64,000 nucleotides of DNA from an uncultured Solirubrobacteraceae bacterium (GTDB lineage Bacteria; Actinomycetota; Thermoleophilia; Solirubrobacterales; Solirubrobacteraceae). The position numbers and the translations under genes are program-made. The stretch's first letter is position 1; every line of letters starts with the position of its first letter. The stretch spans positions 20,295 to 84,294 of the forward strand of contig CADCVQ010000017.1 of assembly GCA_902806175.1 (NCBI GenBank). Direction: 5' to 3'. Below, one piece after another: positions 25,055 through 33,130 of the stretch. The notes beneath the pieces are model-generated. The model was not told the origin of the DNA, did not search any database, and worked only from the letters and a program-made list of their open reading frames with translations.

Positions 25055-25990
25055 CTACAACCGCCGTCCGCGGTTGTGCTCGGAAGCCGCCTCGCGCAGA
25101 CCTTCCCCCTGCGCGGGGCGCAGCGTTGCGGTCACATGGCGCCAGTAGCGGCGCGGGTCGTGGCCGGGCAGCACGAGCGCCGCGATCGAGCGCAGCGCGT
25201 AGGTGAACGCCGTCAGCAGGCGCACGGCCCAGGCGGCTGCGCCGGTGTGGTGCTTGCGCATGTACAGGTCGCGGTTGCGTGACAGCTCGACGATGCGCCG
25301 CTCGGGCACCGCCCCCGTCGAGAGCTGCTCGTGGTGAATCGCGACGGCCTGCGGCACGTAGAGCGTGCGCCAGCCCGCGTCGCGCAGGCGCTTGCAGAAG
25401 TCGACCTCGTCGGAGTACACGAAGAAGTCGGGGTCAAACCAGCCGACCTGCTCGGCCGCCTCGCGGCGCACGAGCAGTGCCGCAGACTGTGCCCAATCGA
25501 CCTCGCGGATCTCCTTGCCGCGGCTCTGCACGGTGTAGCGGCGGTGCAGGAACAGCGCGCCCACGAGCGCCGTCAGCGGCGTCGGGAAGCGCCACGCCGA
25601 CGGCTGCTGGCGCCCGTCGGGCCGCTGCAGCCGCGCACCCGCCGCGCCGCAGTCGGGGCGTCCGTCGAGGGCCGCACGCAGCCGCTCGGTGGCGCCCGGC
25701 AGCAGCTCGGAGTCCTCGTTGAGCAGCAGGCACAGGCGCCCACGCGCGCGTTGCAGCAGGACGGAGTCGTTCTCGCCCTTGCCGCGCCGCCGCTGCAGCG
25801 CGATGACCTCCGTCGTCGCCGGATGGCGCCGCGCGGCGCTGGGCGAGCCGTCGTTGGAGGCGTTGTCGAGCACGAGCACCTCGGTCTCGAGGCCGAGCGC
25901 CGCCTGCTCACGCGCGATCGCGTCCAGGCAGCACAACAGCAGCTCGCGCAGCTCTGTGTTGACGACGCAGAAGGAGATCTCGACGGCCAC
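25055..25990 (-). CDS. GT2-family glycosyltransferase (rhamnosyltransferase-like)
   Basis: The 311-aa protein has the GT-A fold signature: VEISFCVVNTELRELL at the start, LVLDNASNDGS for nucleotide binding, LLLNEDSELLPGA as the metal-binding DxD equivalent, and WFDPDFFVYSDEVDFCKRLRDAGW, as in WbbL-type transferases. It ends in an amphipathic C-terminal stretch. It probably adds a deoxysugar to a lipid-linked glycan in the cytoplasm. The GTG at 25990 is supported by a TAACGT -10 six bases before it. It is divergent from the GT4 gene at 26082. Confidence 0.85.
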   Translation of the reverse strand: MAVEISFCVVNTELRELLLCCLDAIAREQAALGLETEVLVLDNASNDGSPSAARRHPATTEVIALQRRRGKGENDSVLLQRARGRLCLLLNEDSELLPGATERLRAALDGRPDCGAAGARLQRPDGRQQPSAWRFPTPLTALVGALFLHRRYTVQSRGKEIREVDWAQSAALLVRREAAEQVGWFDPDFFVYSDEVDFCKRLRDAGWRTLYVPQAVAIHHEQLSTGAVPERRIVELSRNRDLYMRKHHTGAAAWAVRLLTAFTYALRSIAALVLPGHDPRRYWRHVTATLRPAQGEGLREAASEHNRGRRL

Positions 25991-25996
25991 GGCGCC

Positions 25997-26002
25997 ACGT
26001 TA
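25997..26002 (-). promoter_or_regulatory. -10 element TAACGT, leaderless
   Basis: TAACGT is followed by exactly 6 bases and the GTG at 25990. Confidence 0.5.
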
Positions 26003-26069
26003 TGGGACGGGGCGCTGCTTACGCGCGCTCACGTGAGCAGTGTCGTGCGTCGGGCACAGCGTCTGGGAC

Positions 26070-26075
26070 TACGCT
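26070..26075 (+). promoter_or_regulatory. -10 element TACGCT, leaderless
   Basis: TACGCT is followed by exactly 6 bases and the GTG at 26082, predicting transcription starting at the start codon. Confidence 0.55.
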
Positions 26076-26081
26076 CTCGCG

Positions 26082-27206
26082 GTGCGCGTGGACGTCGTGG
26101 ATCCCTCGGCCTACACGCCGCCCTACGACCACGCGCTGTGCTCCGCGCTGGCGCGGGCGGGCGCGCACGTTCGCCTGCAGACGAGTCGCTTCGGCTACGG
26201 CCCGGTGCCCGCGCCCGATGGCTATGAGCGGGTGGAGCGCTTCTACCGCCGCGGCGCGGCCGCCCGTCCCGGCTCGCGCGCGCGGGTCGTCACCAAGCTC
26301 GCTCAGCAGGTGCCCGACATGCTGCGCTACGCGCGCAGTGCGGCGCCGCTGGCCGACGTCGTGCACTTTCAGTGGCTGACGGTGCAGCAGCTCGACGTCC
26401 ACCTGCTGCCGCCCGGCCGGCCGCTCGTGCTGACCGCCCACGACGTGCTGCCGCGCGAGCCGCGCCGCGGGCAGCTCGCCGCGCAGCGGCGCCTGTATGA
26501 GCGCGTCGACGCCGTCGTCGTGCACTCCGAGCACGGGCGCCGGCGGCTCGCGGAGGCGCTCGCGATCGCGCCCGCGAAGATCCACGTCATCGCCCACGGC
26601 GCCTTCGAGCACCTGACGCACGTGGCGGACGCGCGCCCGCTGCCCGAGGAGCTCGCCCGCGTGACGAAGCCGGTCGTCCTGTGCTTCGGGCTCATGCGCC
26701 CGTACAAGGGGATCGACGTGCTGCTCGAGGCCTGGCGCGCGGCGGACCTCGATGCCGAGCTGTGGATCGTCGGCATGCCGCGGATGGACATCGCGCCGTT
26801 GCGCGCGCAGGCGCCGCCGTCGGTGCGCTGGGTCGCGCGCTTCATCGCCGACGACGAGATCGCCGCGTTCTTTCGCCGCGCGCAGCTCGTCGCGCTGCCC
26901 TACCGCGAGATCGACCAGTCCGGCGTGCTGTCCACCGCCCTCGCCTTCGGGCGGCCGCTGCTGCTGACCGCGGTCGGCGGCTTTCCGGAGGTGGCGGGGC
27001 ACGGCGCCGCCGCGCTCGTCGCACCCGGCGACCCGCTCGCGCTCGCGCAGCAGCTGCGCCGCCTGATCGGCGACGGCGACGCTCGCGACCGCCTCGCCGC
27101 CGGGGCGCGTGCGGCGGCGGCCGGCCCGTACTCCTGGGACGCGGTCGCCGCTGCGCACATGCAGCTCTACGGCGCGCTCGCGGCGCCGGGCGCTCGGCGA
27201 GAATGA
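26082..27206 (+). CDS. GT4-family glycosyltransferase
   Basis: The 374-aa GT-B enzyme starts with VDVVDPSAYTPPYDHALCSALARAGAHV, the usual N-domain loop. It continues with VVHFQWLTVQQLDV and LTAHDVLPREP, and carries the GT4 donor site in the C-domain: VVLCFGLMRPYKGIDVLLEAW, then LPYREIDQSGVLSTALAFGRPLL (the E-x7-E equivalent region). It probably transfers a hexose from a nucleotide sugar during surface-glycan assembly. The GTG at 26082 is fixed by the TACGCT -10; the earlier start at 26040 lies before the promoter. It heads a three-gene operon with the GT2 and phosphoglycosyl transferase genes. Confidence 0.86.
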   Translation: MRVDVVDPSAYTPPYDHALCSALARAGAHVRLQTSRFGYGPVPAPDGYERVERFYRRGAAARPGSRARVVTKLAQQVPDMLRYARSAAPLADVVHFQWLTVQQLDVHLLPPGRPLVLTAHDVLPREPRRGQLAAQRRLYERVDAVVVHSEHGRRRLAEALAIAPAKIHVIAHGAFEHLTHVADARPLPEELARVTKPVVLCFGLMRPYKGIDVLLEAWRAADLDAELWIVGMPRMDIAPLRAQAPPSVRWVARFIADDEIAAFFRRAQLVALPYREIDQSGVLSTALAFGRPLLLTAVGGFPEVAGHGAAALVAPGDPLALAQQLRRLIGDGDARDRLAAGARAAAAGPYSWDAVAAAHMQLYGALAAPGARRE

Positions 27207-27210
27207 GCGC

Positions 27211-28359
27211 GTGCTCGCCTGGGAGGTCGTCTTCTGGCTCTGCGCCGCTCTGCTCGTCTACGCGCAGATCGGCTACCCGCTCGTGCTCGCCGCGCTCGCA
27301 CGGGTGCGTCGTGCGCGGGCGGCTGCTGCGCCGGCGCCGGCGCCCGCGCCGGCGCAGCAGCCGTACGTCTCGCTGATCGTCGCCGCCTACGACGAGGAGG
27401 CCGTGATCGCGCGCAAGGTGGCAAACGCGCTCGCGCTGGACTACCCGCGCGACCGGCTGGAGATCGTCGTGGCGTCCGACGGCTCGTCGGACGGCACGGC
27501 GCAGCAGGCGCGCGGCGCCGGCGCCGACCTCGTACTGGAGCTTGCGCGCGGCGGCAAGATCCGCGCGCAGGACGCCGCCGTCGCGGCGTCGCGCGGGGAG
27601 ATCGTCGCCTTCTCGGATGCCAACAGCATCTGGGAGCGCGACGCGCTGCGCACGCTCGTCGCCGCCTTTGCAGACCCGCGCGTCGGCTACGCCTGCGGGC
27701 AGGTGACGTTCGTATCCGGTTGCGCCGGCGGTACCAACCAGGAGGGCCTGTACTGGCGCTACGAGATGGCGCTGCGTGCGCTGGAGTCCAGGCTGGGCTC
27801 GATCACGGCCGGCAACGGCGCGATCTACGCGACGCGCCGCGAGTCCTACATCGTGGTCGACCCGATCATGGGCCACGACCTCTCGTTTCCGTTCAACATG
27901 GTCAAGCGCGGCTGGCGCGCCGTGTACGTCCCGGCGGCGCGCGCGAGGGAGAAGATGGTGCCCTCGATCGAGGGCGAGTTCGCCCGCAAGCGGCGCATGA
28001 TGAGCCACACCTGGCCGATCGTCCTGCGCGGCGGGTTGCTGTCGCCGCGCGGCTATCCACCGCTGTATGCGCTGATGATCGCCTCACACAGGGTGTTGCG
28101 CTACGTGGCGCCGTTTCTGCACGTGGCGGCGCTCGTGGCGAGCTTCGTGCTGGGGGCGACAAGCACGTTCTACGCGATCGCGCTGGCGCTTCAACTGGCG
28201 CTGATCGTTGCCGCCCTGCTCGCCCGCGTCGTGCCGCTGCGCCCGCTGCTCGTCGTCCGCTACTACGTTCTGACGACGGCGTCGGTCGCCGCGGGCCTGT
28301 GGGACTGGCTGCGCCACGGCACGCCTGCCGGCTGGGAGCCGGCGGAGGGCACGCGCTGA
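27211..28359 (+). CDS. membrane GT2 glycosyltransferase (cellulose/hyaluronan synthase-like)
   Basis: The 382-aa processive-type GT2 has an N-terminal helix (VVFWLCAALLVYAQIGYPLVLAAL). A cytosolic GT-A domain follows with VSLIVAAYDEEAVI, VASDGSSDGT, AFSDANSIWERDA (metal-binding acid) and GNGAIYATRR. ARKRRMMSHTWPI sits where processive enzymes keep QxxRW. Three or four membrane helices close the protein. It probably extends or starts a glycan at the membrane. The GTG at 27211 lies 4 bases after the previous stop; the ATG at 27203 is out of frame. The last base of its TGA is the first base of the next ATG. Confidence 0.85.
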   Translation: MLAWEVVFWLCAALLVYAQIGYPLVLAALARVRRARAAAAPAPAPAPAQQPYVSLIVAAYDEEAVIARKVANALALDYPRDRLEIVVASDGSSDGTAQQARGAGADLVLELARGGKIRAQDAAVAASRGEIVAFSDANSIWERDALRTLVAAFADPRVGYACGQVTFVSGCAGGTNQEGLYWRYEMALRALESRLGSITAGNGAIYATRRESYIVVDPIMGHDLSFPFNMVKRGWRAVYVPAARAREKMVPSIEGEFARKRRMMSHTWPIVLRGGLLSPRGYPPLYALMIASHRVLRYVAPFLHVAALVASFVLGATSTFYAIALALQLALIVAALLARVVPLRPLLVVRYYVLTTASVAAGLWDWLRHGTPAGWEPAEGTR

Positions 28360-28949
28360 TGGCTCGCCGCGCGTTCGACGTCCTCGTCGCCGGGACCGGG
28401 CTCGTGCTGGCCGCGCCGCTGCTCGCGCTCGCCGCGCTCGCGATCCGCCTGGAGTCGCGCGGCCGCGTCCTCTACCGCCAGCGCCGCGTCGGCCGCGACG
28501 GCCGCGAGTTCGACGTGCTCAAGCTGCGCACGATGGTCGACGGGGCGGAGCACATCGGCGCCGGCCTCGCGGTCAACACGGGTGACGCGCGCATCACCCG
28601 CGTGGGAAGGATCCTGCGGCGCACGTCGCTCGACGAGCTGCCCAACCTCGTCAACGTGCTGCGCGGCGAGATGGCGATCGTCGGCCCGCGCCCGACCCTG
28701 CCGTCGCAGGTGGCGCAGTACACCGCGCGCGAGCGCGGGCGGCTGGCGGTGCGACCGGGGATCACCGGCTGGGCGCAGGTCAACGGCCGCACGTCGCTGC
28801 CGTGGGCGCAGCGCATCGAGCTTGACCTCTGGTACATCGAGCACCGCTCGTGGCGCCTTGACCTGAAGATCCTGTGGCGCAGCGCGCGGCTGGTGGTCGC
28901 CGGCGAGGGGCTCTACAAGGGAACGACGGGCGGCTGGCAGGAGCGCTAG
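28359..28949 (+). CDS. sugar transferase, phosphoglycosyl transferase (WcaJ/PglC type)
   Basis: The 196-aa protein matches the minimal catalytic unit of the bacterial sugar transferase family. It has one N-terminal reentrant helix (RAFDVLVAGTGLVLAAPLL), then VLYRQRRVGRDGREFDVLKLRTM. LDELPNLVNVLRGEMAIVGPRPTLP carries the catalytic Asp-Glu dyad, and RPGITGWAQVNGR follows. It moves a sugar-1-phosphate from a UDP-sugar to undecaprenyl phosphate, the first committed step of glycan assembly. The large N-terminal membrane domain of WcaJ-type enzymes is absent. It starts inside the previous stop (TGATG) and ends this operon. Confidence 0.92.
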   Translation: MARRAFDVLVAGTGLVLAAPLLALAALAIRLESRGRVLYRQRRVGRDGREFDVLKLRTMVDGAEHIGAGLAVNTGDARITRVGRILRRTSLDELPNLVNVLRGEMAIVGPRPTLPSQVAQYTARERGRLAVRPGITGWAQVNGRTSLPWAQRIELDLWYIEHRSWRLDLKILWRSARLVVAGEGLYKGTTGGWQER

Positions 28950-29016
28950 CGCTGGTGACGACTCGGGCGCCGTGCGCGCACTACGAGTGATGCGGCGTCT
29001 TGCGCACCCGATACGG

Positions 29017-29022
29017 CACACT
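29017..29022 (+). promoter_or_regulatory. -10-like CACACT, leaderless
   Basis: CACACT is followed by exactly 6 bases and the ATG at 29029. It deviates from TANNNT at the first base only. Confidence 0.35.
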
Positions 29023-29028
29023 TCGCTC

Positions 29029-29478
29029 ATGCATCGCAACCGAGTTGCTCTCGCCGTGCTCGTCATCACGGGTCTCATCGCCACGGGATGCGGCTCTGAC
29101 GACGACACCGAGCGCAATTCCGCCGGACAGTCCGGCGCCGCCGAGGTCGAGAAGGACGACAAGGCCAAGCCCAAGCGCAAGAGCCGCCGCGCGCAGATGG
29201 TCCAATGCATCGAAGACGAGATCGGATCCGACGTGAAGTCCGACGGCGGCCCCCACAACCTGTCGGTCAAGGGCGCCGACGGCAAGCGTCAGGCGATCAT
29301 CGTCATCCACGACGACGCCGCCGCTGCGCGTAAGGGGGTCGCCCGCACCTTGGGAACGGGCCGCAACGCGGTGACGTTCGGTCGTGCTGAATTCATCCGG
29401 TACGCGGCCAGCGACACCGAGGCCGGCGTCATCGTCAACTGCGTGGCGCTTCAGTACAACCCCGCCCAGCGCCGCTGA
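29029..29478 (+). CDS. putative lipoprotein, 149 aa
   Basis: A signal peptide with a lipobox (VALAVLVITGLIATGCGSDDD) predicts lipidation at Cys21. The next ~35 residues are highly charged, first acidic then Lys/Arg-rich (KDDKAKPKRKSRRAQM). A small alpha/beta domain follows (QAIIVIHDDAAAARKGV and EFIRYAASDTEAGVIVNCVAL). I do not recognise a family. The ATG at 29029 is preferred to an upstream GTG at 28972 because the signal peptide starts there and a -10-like hexamer precedes it. Confidence 0.75.
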   Translation: MHRNRVALAVLVITGLIATGCGSDDDTERNSAGQSGAAEVEKDDKAKPKRKSRRAQMVQCIEDEIGSDVKSDGGPHNLSVKGADGKRQAIIVIHDDAAAARKGVARTLGTGRNAVTFGRAEFIRYAASDTEAGVIVNCVALQYNPAQRR

Positions 29479-29542
29479 GCGGCGGTCGTCCGCGAGCGCC
29501 AGCAACTCGTTGCGCAGCTGATGTAACGGCACCACCGCAGCG

Positions 29543-29995
29543 TCAGGCGCTCAGCGGGCGATCGCCGATCCAGTAGCGGGGGCCGGGCCCGCGGCGCGCC
29601 GCGCGGTCTCCCGGATTGGACAGCTGGCAGCGGTCAAGCGACAGGCACCCGCAGCCGATGCACTCCGTCAGCCCCGCCTTGAGGCGCTCGAGCTCGGCGA
29701 TGCGTTGATCGATTCGCGTGCTCCAGCTGTTCGACAGGCGCGACCAGTCCTCGCGCGTCGGTGCGCGATCGGGCGGCAGCTTGGAGAGCTCGGCTGCGAT
29801 CTCCTCGAGCGTCAGGCCGACGCGCTGGGCGAACACGACGAAGGCGATCCGCCGCAGCACCGATCGCCGGTAGCGGCGGTGCCCCGAGCCCGCGCGCTCG
29901 GAGTCGATCAGGCCCCGCTGCTCGTAGAAGCGCAGGGCGGAGGATGCGACGCCGCTGCGTCGCGCGACCTCCCCGATGCTCAGCAGATCACCCAT
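29543..29995 (-). CDS. soxR: redox-sensing MerR-family regulator SoxR
   Basis: The 150-aa protein has the MerR winged-helix start (LLSIGEVARRSGVASSALRFYEQRGLI), a dimerisation helix, and the SoxR iron-sulfur motif C-x2-C-x-C-x5-C (CIGCGCLSLDRC near residue 115) that binds a [2Fe-2S] cluster. Oxidation of the cluster by redox-cycling compounds untwists promoters with an overlong spacer. It is divergent from the luciferase-domain/MBL fusion gene, and a perfect SoxR-type inverted repeat lies between the two starts. That gene is therefore the likely direct target. Assignment is very secure. Confidence 0.95.
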   Translation of the reverse strand: MGDLLSIGEVARRSGVASSALRFYEQRGLIDSERAGSGHRRYRRSVLRRIAFVVFAQRVGLTLEEIAAELSKLPPDRAPTREDWSRLSNSWSTRIDQRIAELERLKAGLTECIGCGCLSLDRCQLSNPGDRAARRGPGPRYWIGDRPLSA

Positions 29996-30021
29996 GCCAG
30001 AAGAGACGACACCACGCCCTT

Positions 30022-30052
30022 GACTTCAAGCGTACTTGAAGTTGTAGCTTGC
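30022..30052 (+). promoter_or_regulatory. SoxR-box promoter with 19-bp spacer
   Basis: The -35 TTGACT (30022-30027) and -10 TAGCTT (30047-30052) are separated by 19 bp, the overlong spacing typical of MerR/SoxR promoters. The inverted repeat ACTTCAAG-CGTA-CTTGAAGT (30025-30044) fills the spacer and matches the SoxR site pattern CCTCAAG-N4-CTTGAGG. Confidence 0.9.
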
Positions 30053-30081
30053 GCCCATCTTCTGACAGGCAAGGAGCGATC

Positions 30082-31092
30082 ATGGCGATCAAGCAGCAGA
30101 CCGCGAGCGAGCGGATCACCGAGCAGGTCACGTCGTGGCCGGGCGTCGAGGCCGGGCTCGGCCGCCGCGGCGAATTCGGCTTCACCCTGGGCCGCCGCGA
30201 GCTCGGCCACCTGCACGGCGATCGCGTCTTTCATGGCGGCTTTCCCAAGAAGGTCTGGCAGGAGCTGTTCGACCAGGGCCGCATCGACCACCACCCCGTC
30301 TTCCCCGGCAAGCCGGGCTACGCCGCGCGCAGGATCGACGGCGACGACGACGTCCGCGACGTGATCGAGCTGATCCGGCTGAACTACGACCGGGCCGTCG
30401 CGACGCACGGCCTGCCCGGCGAGTCCTCCGCGCCTGCGCACGCCGCGCGCGGCGACAAGACCGAGATCGACGGCCTCTACGCGCTCGCGCCCGAGTCGCT
30501 GCCGTTCGCCCCGTCGCACGACATCCGCGCCTTTCTCCTGCGCCGCGACCGCGGCAACCTGCTGCTCTACAGCACCACCATCGCGAGCGCCGCCGCGCCC
30601 GCGGTCAAGCAGCTCGGCGGGATCTCGCGCCACTACCTCAATCACCGCCACGAGGCGCTGTTCGCATCGGAGCGGGTCGCTGCCCCGGTCTTCGTGCACG
30701 AGGCCGAGCGCGCGTCGGTCAGCGGGCGATACACCGTCCGCGGCACCTTCTCCAGGCGCCACATGCTCGACGAGGACTTCGAGGTGATCCCGACGCCCGG
30801 CCACACCCCGGGAGCGACCGCCTACCTGTGGGACAGTGGCGAGCGTCGCCTGCTGTTCACGGGTGACACGATCTACCTCGACGACGGCGAGTGGGTCGCC
30901 GCGGTCCTTGCGTCAAGCGACCGCGAGGCGTACATCCACAGCCTCGAGCTGATCGGCGAACTCGACTTCGACGTGCTCGTCCCGTGGGCCGCCACCCGCG
31001 GCCAGCCCTTCTACGCGGTCACCGATCGATCCGACCTACAGCGCCGGATCGGCGCGATCATCGAGCGCGTGCGGCGCGGCGAGGACCACTGA
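30082..31092 (+). CDS. luciferase-like domain fused to metallo-beta-lactamase fold protein
   Basis: The 336-aa protein has two parts. Residues ~1-110 match the small 'luciferase' domain of the DUF5519 type (VTSWPGVEAGLGRRGEFGFTLG, ELGHLHGDRVFHGGFPKKVWQEL). Despite its name, this domain has no known light-emitting role here. Residues ~135-336 form an MBL-fold domain with NHRHEALFA at the first metal motif (degenerate against HxHxDH), TPGHTPGAT and FTGDTIY. The changed first motif makes two-metal hydrolase activity uncertain. AAGGAG five bases before ATG 30082 sets the start. Its promoter contains a SoxR box, so it is probably induced by redox-cycling compounds and may act on an oxidised or toxic metabolite. 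Confidence 0.8.
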   Translation: MAIKQQTASERITEQVTSWPGVEAGLGRRGEFGFTLGRRELGHLHGDRVFHGGFPKKVWQELFDQGRIDHHPVFPGKPGYAARRIDGDDDVRDVIELIRLNYDRAVATHGLPGESSAPAHAARGDKTEIDGLYALAPESLPFAPSHDIRAFLLRRDRGNLLLYSTTIASAAAPAVKQLGGISRHYLNHRHEALFASERVAAPVFVHEAERASVSGRYTVRGTFSRRHMLDEDFEVIPTPGHTPGATAYLWDSGERRLLFTGDTIYLDDGEWVAAVLASSDREAYIHSLELIGELDFDVLVPWAATRGQPFYAVTDRSDLQRRIGAIIERVRRGEDH

Positions 31093-31445
31093 CCCGCGAC
31101 CGACTGCGAGCGAGCGCGGGCACGACGCGATGATGCAAGCTCCCGCCGGTTCATCCGAGGACACGCCGCGCGATGCCCGAACCGCGGCCGGCCGCGGGGC
31201 CACATGAGGTCCGTGCGGGAACTCACCCGGACGGCCCGATCGGGAGACGCGTCGCGCGTCGTGACGGGAGCAGCGCGGTCGCACGTCGAGCGCTCGTGGA
31301 GGACCGGTTTTGGCTCACCCGGCCGGGATCCCGGTGCTGCGTCCGAGCGCAGGGAGCAGCCGCCTGGCGCAAACTGCGCCGACGAGCACAGCGTCCGACA
31401 ACCGTTGACGGTGAGGGGTGGGCCAGCCAGTATCGGCGTAGGTGG

Positions 31446-31715
31446 GTGAGTGCTCAACAGCGCTACGCCGTGCTCGGCTGGTGCGACTGGATCGATGCCA
31501 TCCTCGGCGCCCCGAGTCCCGCAGATGTCCTCGTGCACGGCGACTTTCATGGCCACAACCAGGTATGGGACCTAAGCTACGGCGCCGGGCTGCAGTTGCT
31601 GCCGACGGGGCGCACGGCTCGACTGGTCGACGAGTCCGGCGTGCTGGTAGCCACAGGCGACACCGTGATCGACGACGATGTCGTCTTCGGGTTGATTGAC
31701 ACGGGACGCCGTTGA
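31446..31715 (+). pseudogene. chimeric remnant: phosphotransferase (APH) fragment joined to VapB antitoxin tail
   Basis: One open frame reads WCDWIDAILGAPSPADVLVHG, then DFHGHNQVWD, the catalytic loop of an aminoglycoside-phosphotransferase-like kinase. From about 31572 it continues without a stop as YGAGLQLLPTGRTARLVDE, then [25 protein letters not shown]. That second half looks like the C-terminal, toxin-wrapping part of an AbrB-type VapB antitoxin; its DNA-binding swapped-hairpin half is missing. The TGA stop overlaps the TTG start of the PIN toxin (TTGA). A deletion appears to have fused two genes. The upstream 31093-31445 shows no intact gene. Whether the hybrid is translated from GTG 31446 is unknown. 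Confidence 0.5.
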
Positions 31716-32122
31716 CCGCACTCGCGCTGGACACGAGCGTCGCGATCCCGCTGCTCGTCGCCTCGCACCGCGCGCACGCCGCAGTCACTCGCTGGTGGGA
31801 CGGTCGCGAGGTCGCGCTCAGCGGACACGCCCTGCCCGAAACGTATTCCGTCCTGACACGCCTTCCCGGTGATCTGCGGCTGGCGCCGTCTGACGCTGCC
31901 CGACTGCTCGAGGAGCGGTTTGTCGAGCCGTTGCTCCTGTCGCCGGACGTGGGCGGACGCCTACCGGAGGCGCTCAGCCAGCTGGGGGTCGCCGGGGGAG
32001 CGGTCTACGACGCGCTCGTGGCACTCGCCGCGCTCGAGCACAGTGCTGATCTGGCCACCCGCGACGCCCGCGCCAAGGCCATCTATGACGCCGTCGGCGT
32101 ACGCGTCACCGTGGCCGCGTGA
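31712..32122 (+). CDS. VapC-like PIN-domain toxin
   Basis: The 136-aa PIN nuclease has the four expected acidic positions: Asp7 in [12 protein letters not shown], Glu in [11 protein letters not shown], Asp in [11 protein letters not shown], and Asp in [17 protein letters not shown]. VapC toxins cleave specific RNAs, often initiator tRNA or rRNA, and are held by the cognate VapB. The TTG start overlaps the remnant antitoxin frame by 4 bases, the usual vapBC arrangement. The neighbouring antitoxin lacks its DNA-binding half, so autoregulation is probably lost. Either the toxin is also weak, or the antitoxin tail alone still neutralises it. Confidence 0.8.
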   Translation: MTALALDTSVAIPLLVASHRAHAAVTRWWDGREVALSGHALPETYSVLTRLPGDLRLAPSDAARLLEERFVEPLLLSPDVGGRLPEALSQLGVAGGAVYDALVALAALEHSADLATRDARAKAIYDAVGVRVTVAA

Positions 32123-32215
32123 TGCGCGGCCGATAGCGTGAGTGGCGCGCGCCCCGTCACGAGCTGATCGAGCCGCAGGCGCCACTGGCGCCCACATGAC
32201 AGCTGCCGCGACGAG

Positions 32216-33085
32216 CTACTGGCGCTTCAGCTCGGCCTCCAGATCATCGAGCGCCTCGCGCACCGCCACCACCCGCTCCTGCGCCGTCGGCCCCGTGTCG
32301 CGGCCGTGCTCGAGCGCGTCCGCGCGCTCGCGCGCATGTTCGATCGCGCGCGCCTCCTCCAGCGAGTTGATGACGACGCCGATCAGGATGTTGAAGATCA
32401 GAAACGCCGCGACGAGGGCGTAGGAGATGAAGTAGAGGATCGTCCAGTCCGACAGCTCGCGCCCGAGCGCGAGCTGGTCGGGCAGGTTCTCGAGCGTCAG
32501 CGTGACGAACAGCGTCAGCATCGCCTCGCTGACCGTGCCGTACTGCTCGGGCGCGTGGTCCTGGAAGATCGTCCAGCCGACCATGGCGTAGATGAACACG
32601 ACGAGCACCGCGAGCACGGTCAGCGACACGACGCCCGGGATCGAACGCCCGACGGCGACGATCAGCACGCGCAGGTCCGGCAGCAGCCGGATGACCCGCA
32701 GGATCCGCGCCAGCCGCGCGAGTCGCAGCAACAGCGCGTTCTCGCGCAGCCCCGGCGCCAGCGACGCGACCACCACGAGGAAGTCGAAGATGTTCCAGCC
32801 GCTGCGAAAGAAGTCCTGCGGCCGGGAGCCGAACGAGACCAGCCGGATCGCGAGCTCGACGACGAAGATCACGAGGAAGACGTCGTTGAGCGCGCGCAGC
32901 AGCCCGCCGGCGTCGCGCACCACGGCCGGGTAGGTCTCGAGCCCGAGCACGACCGCGTTCGCCAGGATCACCGCGAAGATGAAGATGTTGAATGCGGATG
33001 CGTCGGCCAGCGCGGCGCAGAAGCGCACCACCGACGAGCGGCTGTCGTGGTGCTCGCGTTCGTCGGTCGATGGCCGGTGCTTCAT
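32216..33085 (-). CDS. voltage-gated-type ion channel (ion_trans family)
   Basis: The 289-aa protein has six membrane helices in the order of a single-domain voltage-gated channel. S4 is visible as RLARLARILRVIRLLPDLRVLI, with Arg at every third position. The pore follows S5, with selectivity-filter region TLTLENLPDQL, then S6 (FLIFNILIGVVINSLEEA) and a C-terminal charged coiled-coil helix. Bacterial sodium channels of the NaChBac type carry TLESW there; the TLEN-LP variant lacks the Trp, so ion selectivity is uncertain. It probably works as a tetramer in the inner membrane. TACGCT lies 10 bases before the ATG. Confidence 0.85.
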   Translation of the reverse strand: MKHRPSTDEREHHDSRSSVVRFCAALADASAFNIFIFAVILANAVVLGLETYPAVVRDAGGLLRALNDVFLVIFVVELAIRLVSFGSRPQDFFRSGWNIFDFLVVVASLAPGLRENALLLRLARLARILRVIRLLPDLRVLIVAVGRSIPGVVSLTVLAVLVVFIYAMVGWTIFQDHAPEQYGTVSEAMLTLFVTLTLENLPDQLALGRELSDWTILYFISYALVAAFLIFNILIGVVINSLEEARAIEHARERADALEHGRDTGPTAQERVVAVREALDDLEAELKRQ

Positions 33086-33095
33086 GGCGGCGCGA

Positions 33096-33101
33096 AGCGT
33101 A
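33096..33101 (-). promoter_or_regulatory. -10 element TACGCT of the ion channel gene
   Basis: TACGCT is followed by 10 bases and the ATG at 33085, so the leader would be only a few bases. The next 9 bases (TCGCGCCGC) are identical at the carbonic anhydrase promoter. Confidence 0.45.
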
Positions 33102-33130
33102 GCCGCGCCGCGTGCCCCGACGCCGGAGGG

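Noticed and set aside
28942..28953. AGCGCTAGCGCT palindrome at the end of the sugar transferase gene
   Set aside because: It is a short self-complementary run within the C-terminal codons and stop, with no adjacent structure supporting a terminator or recombination site.
29470..29484. CGCCGC-TGA-GCGGCG hairpin at the lipoprotein stop codon as a terminator
   Set aside because: The loop is only three bases and there is no T-tract; such GC palindromes are frequent in this genome.
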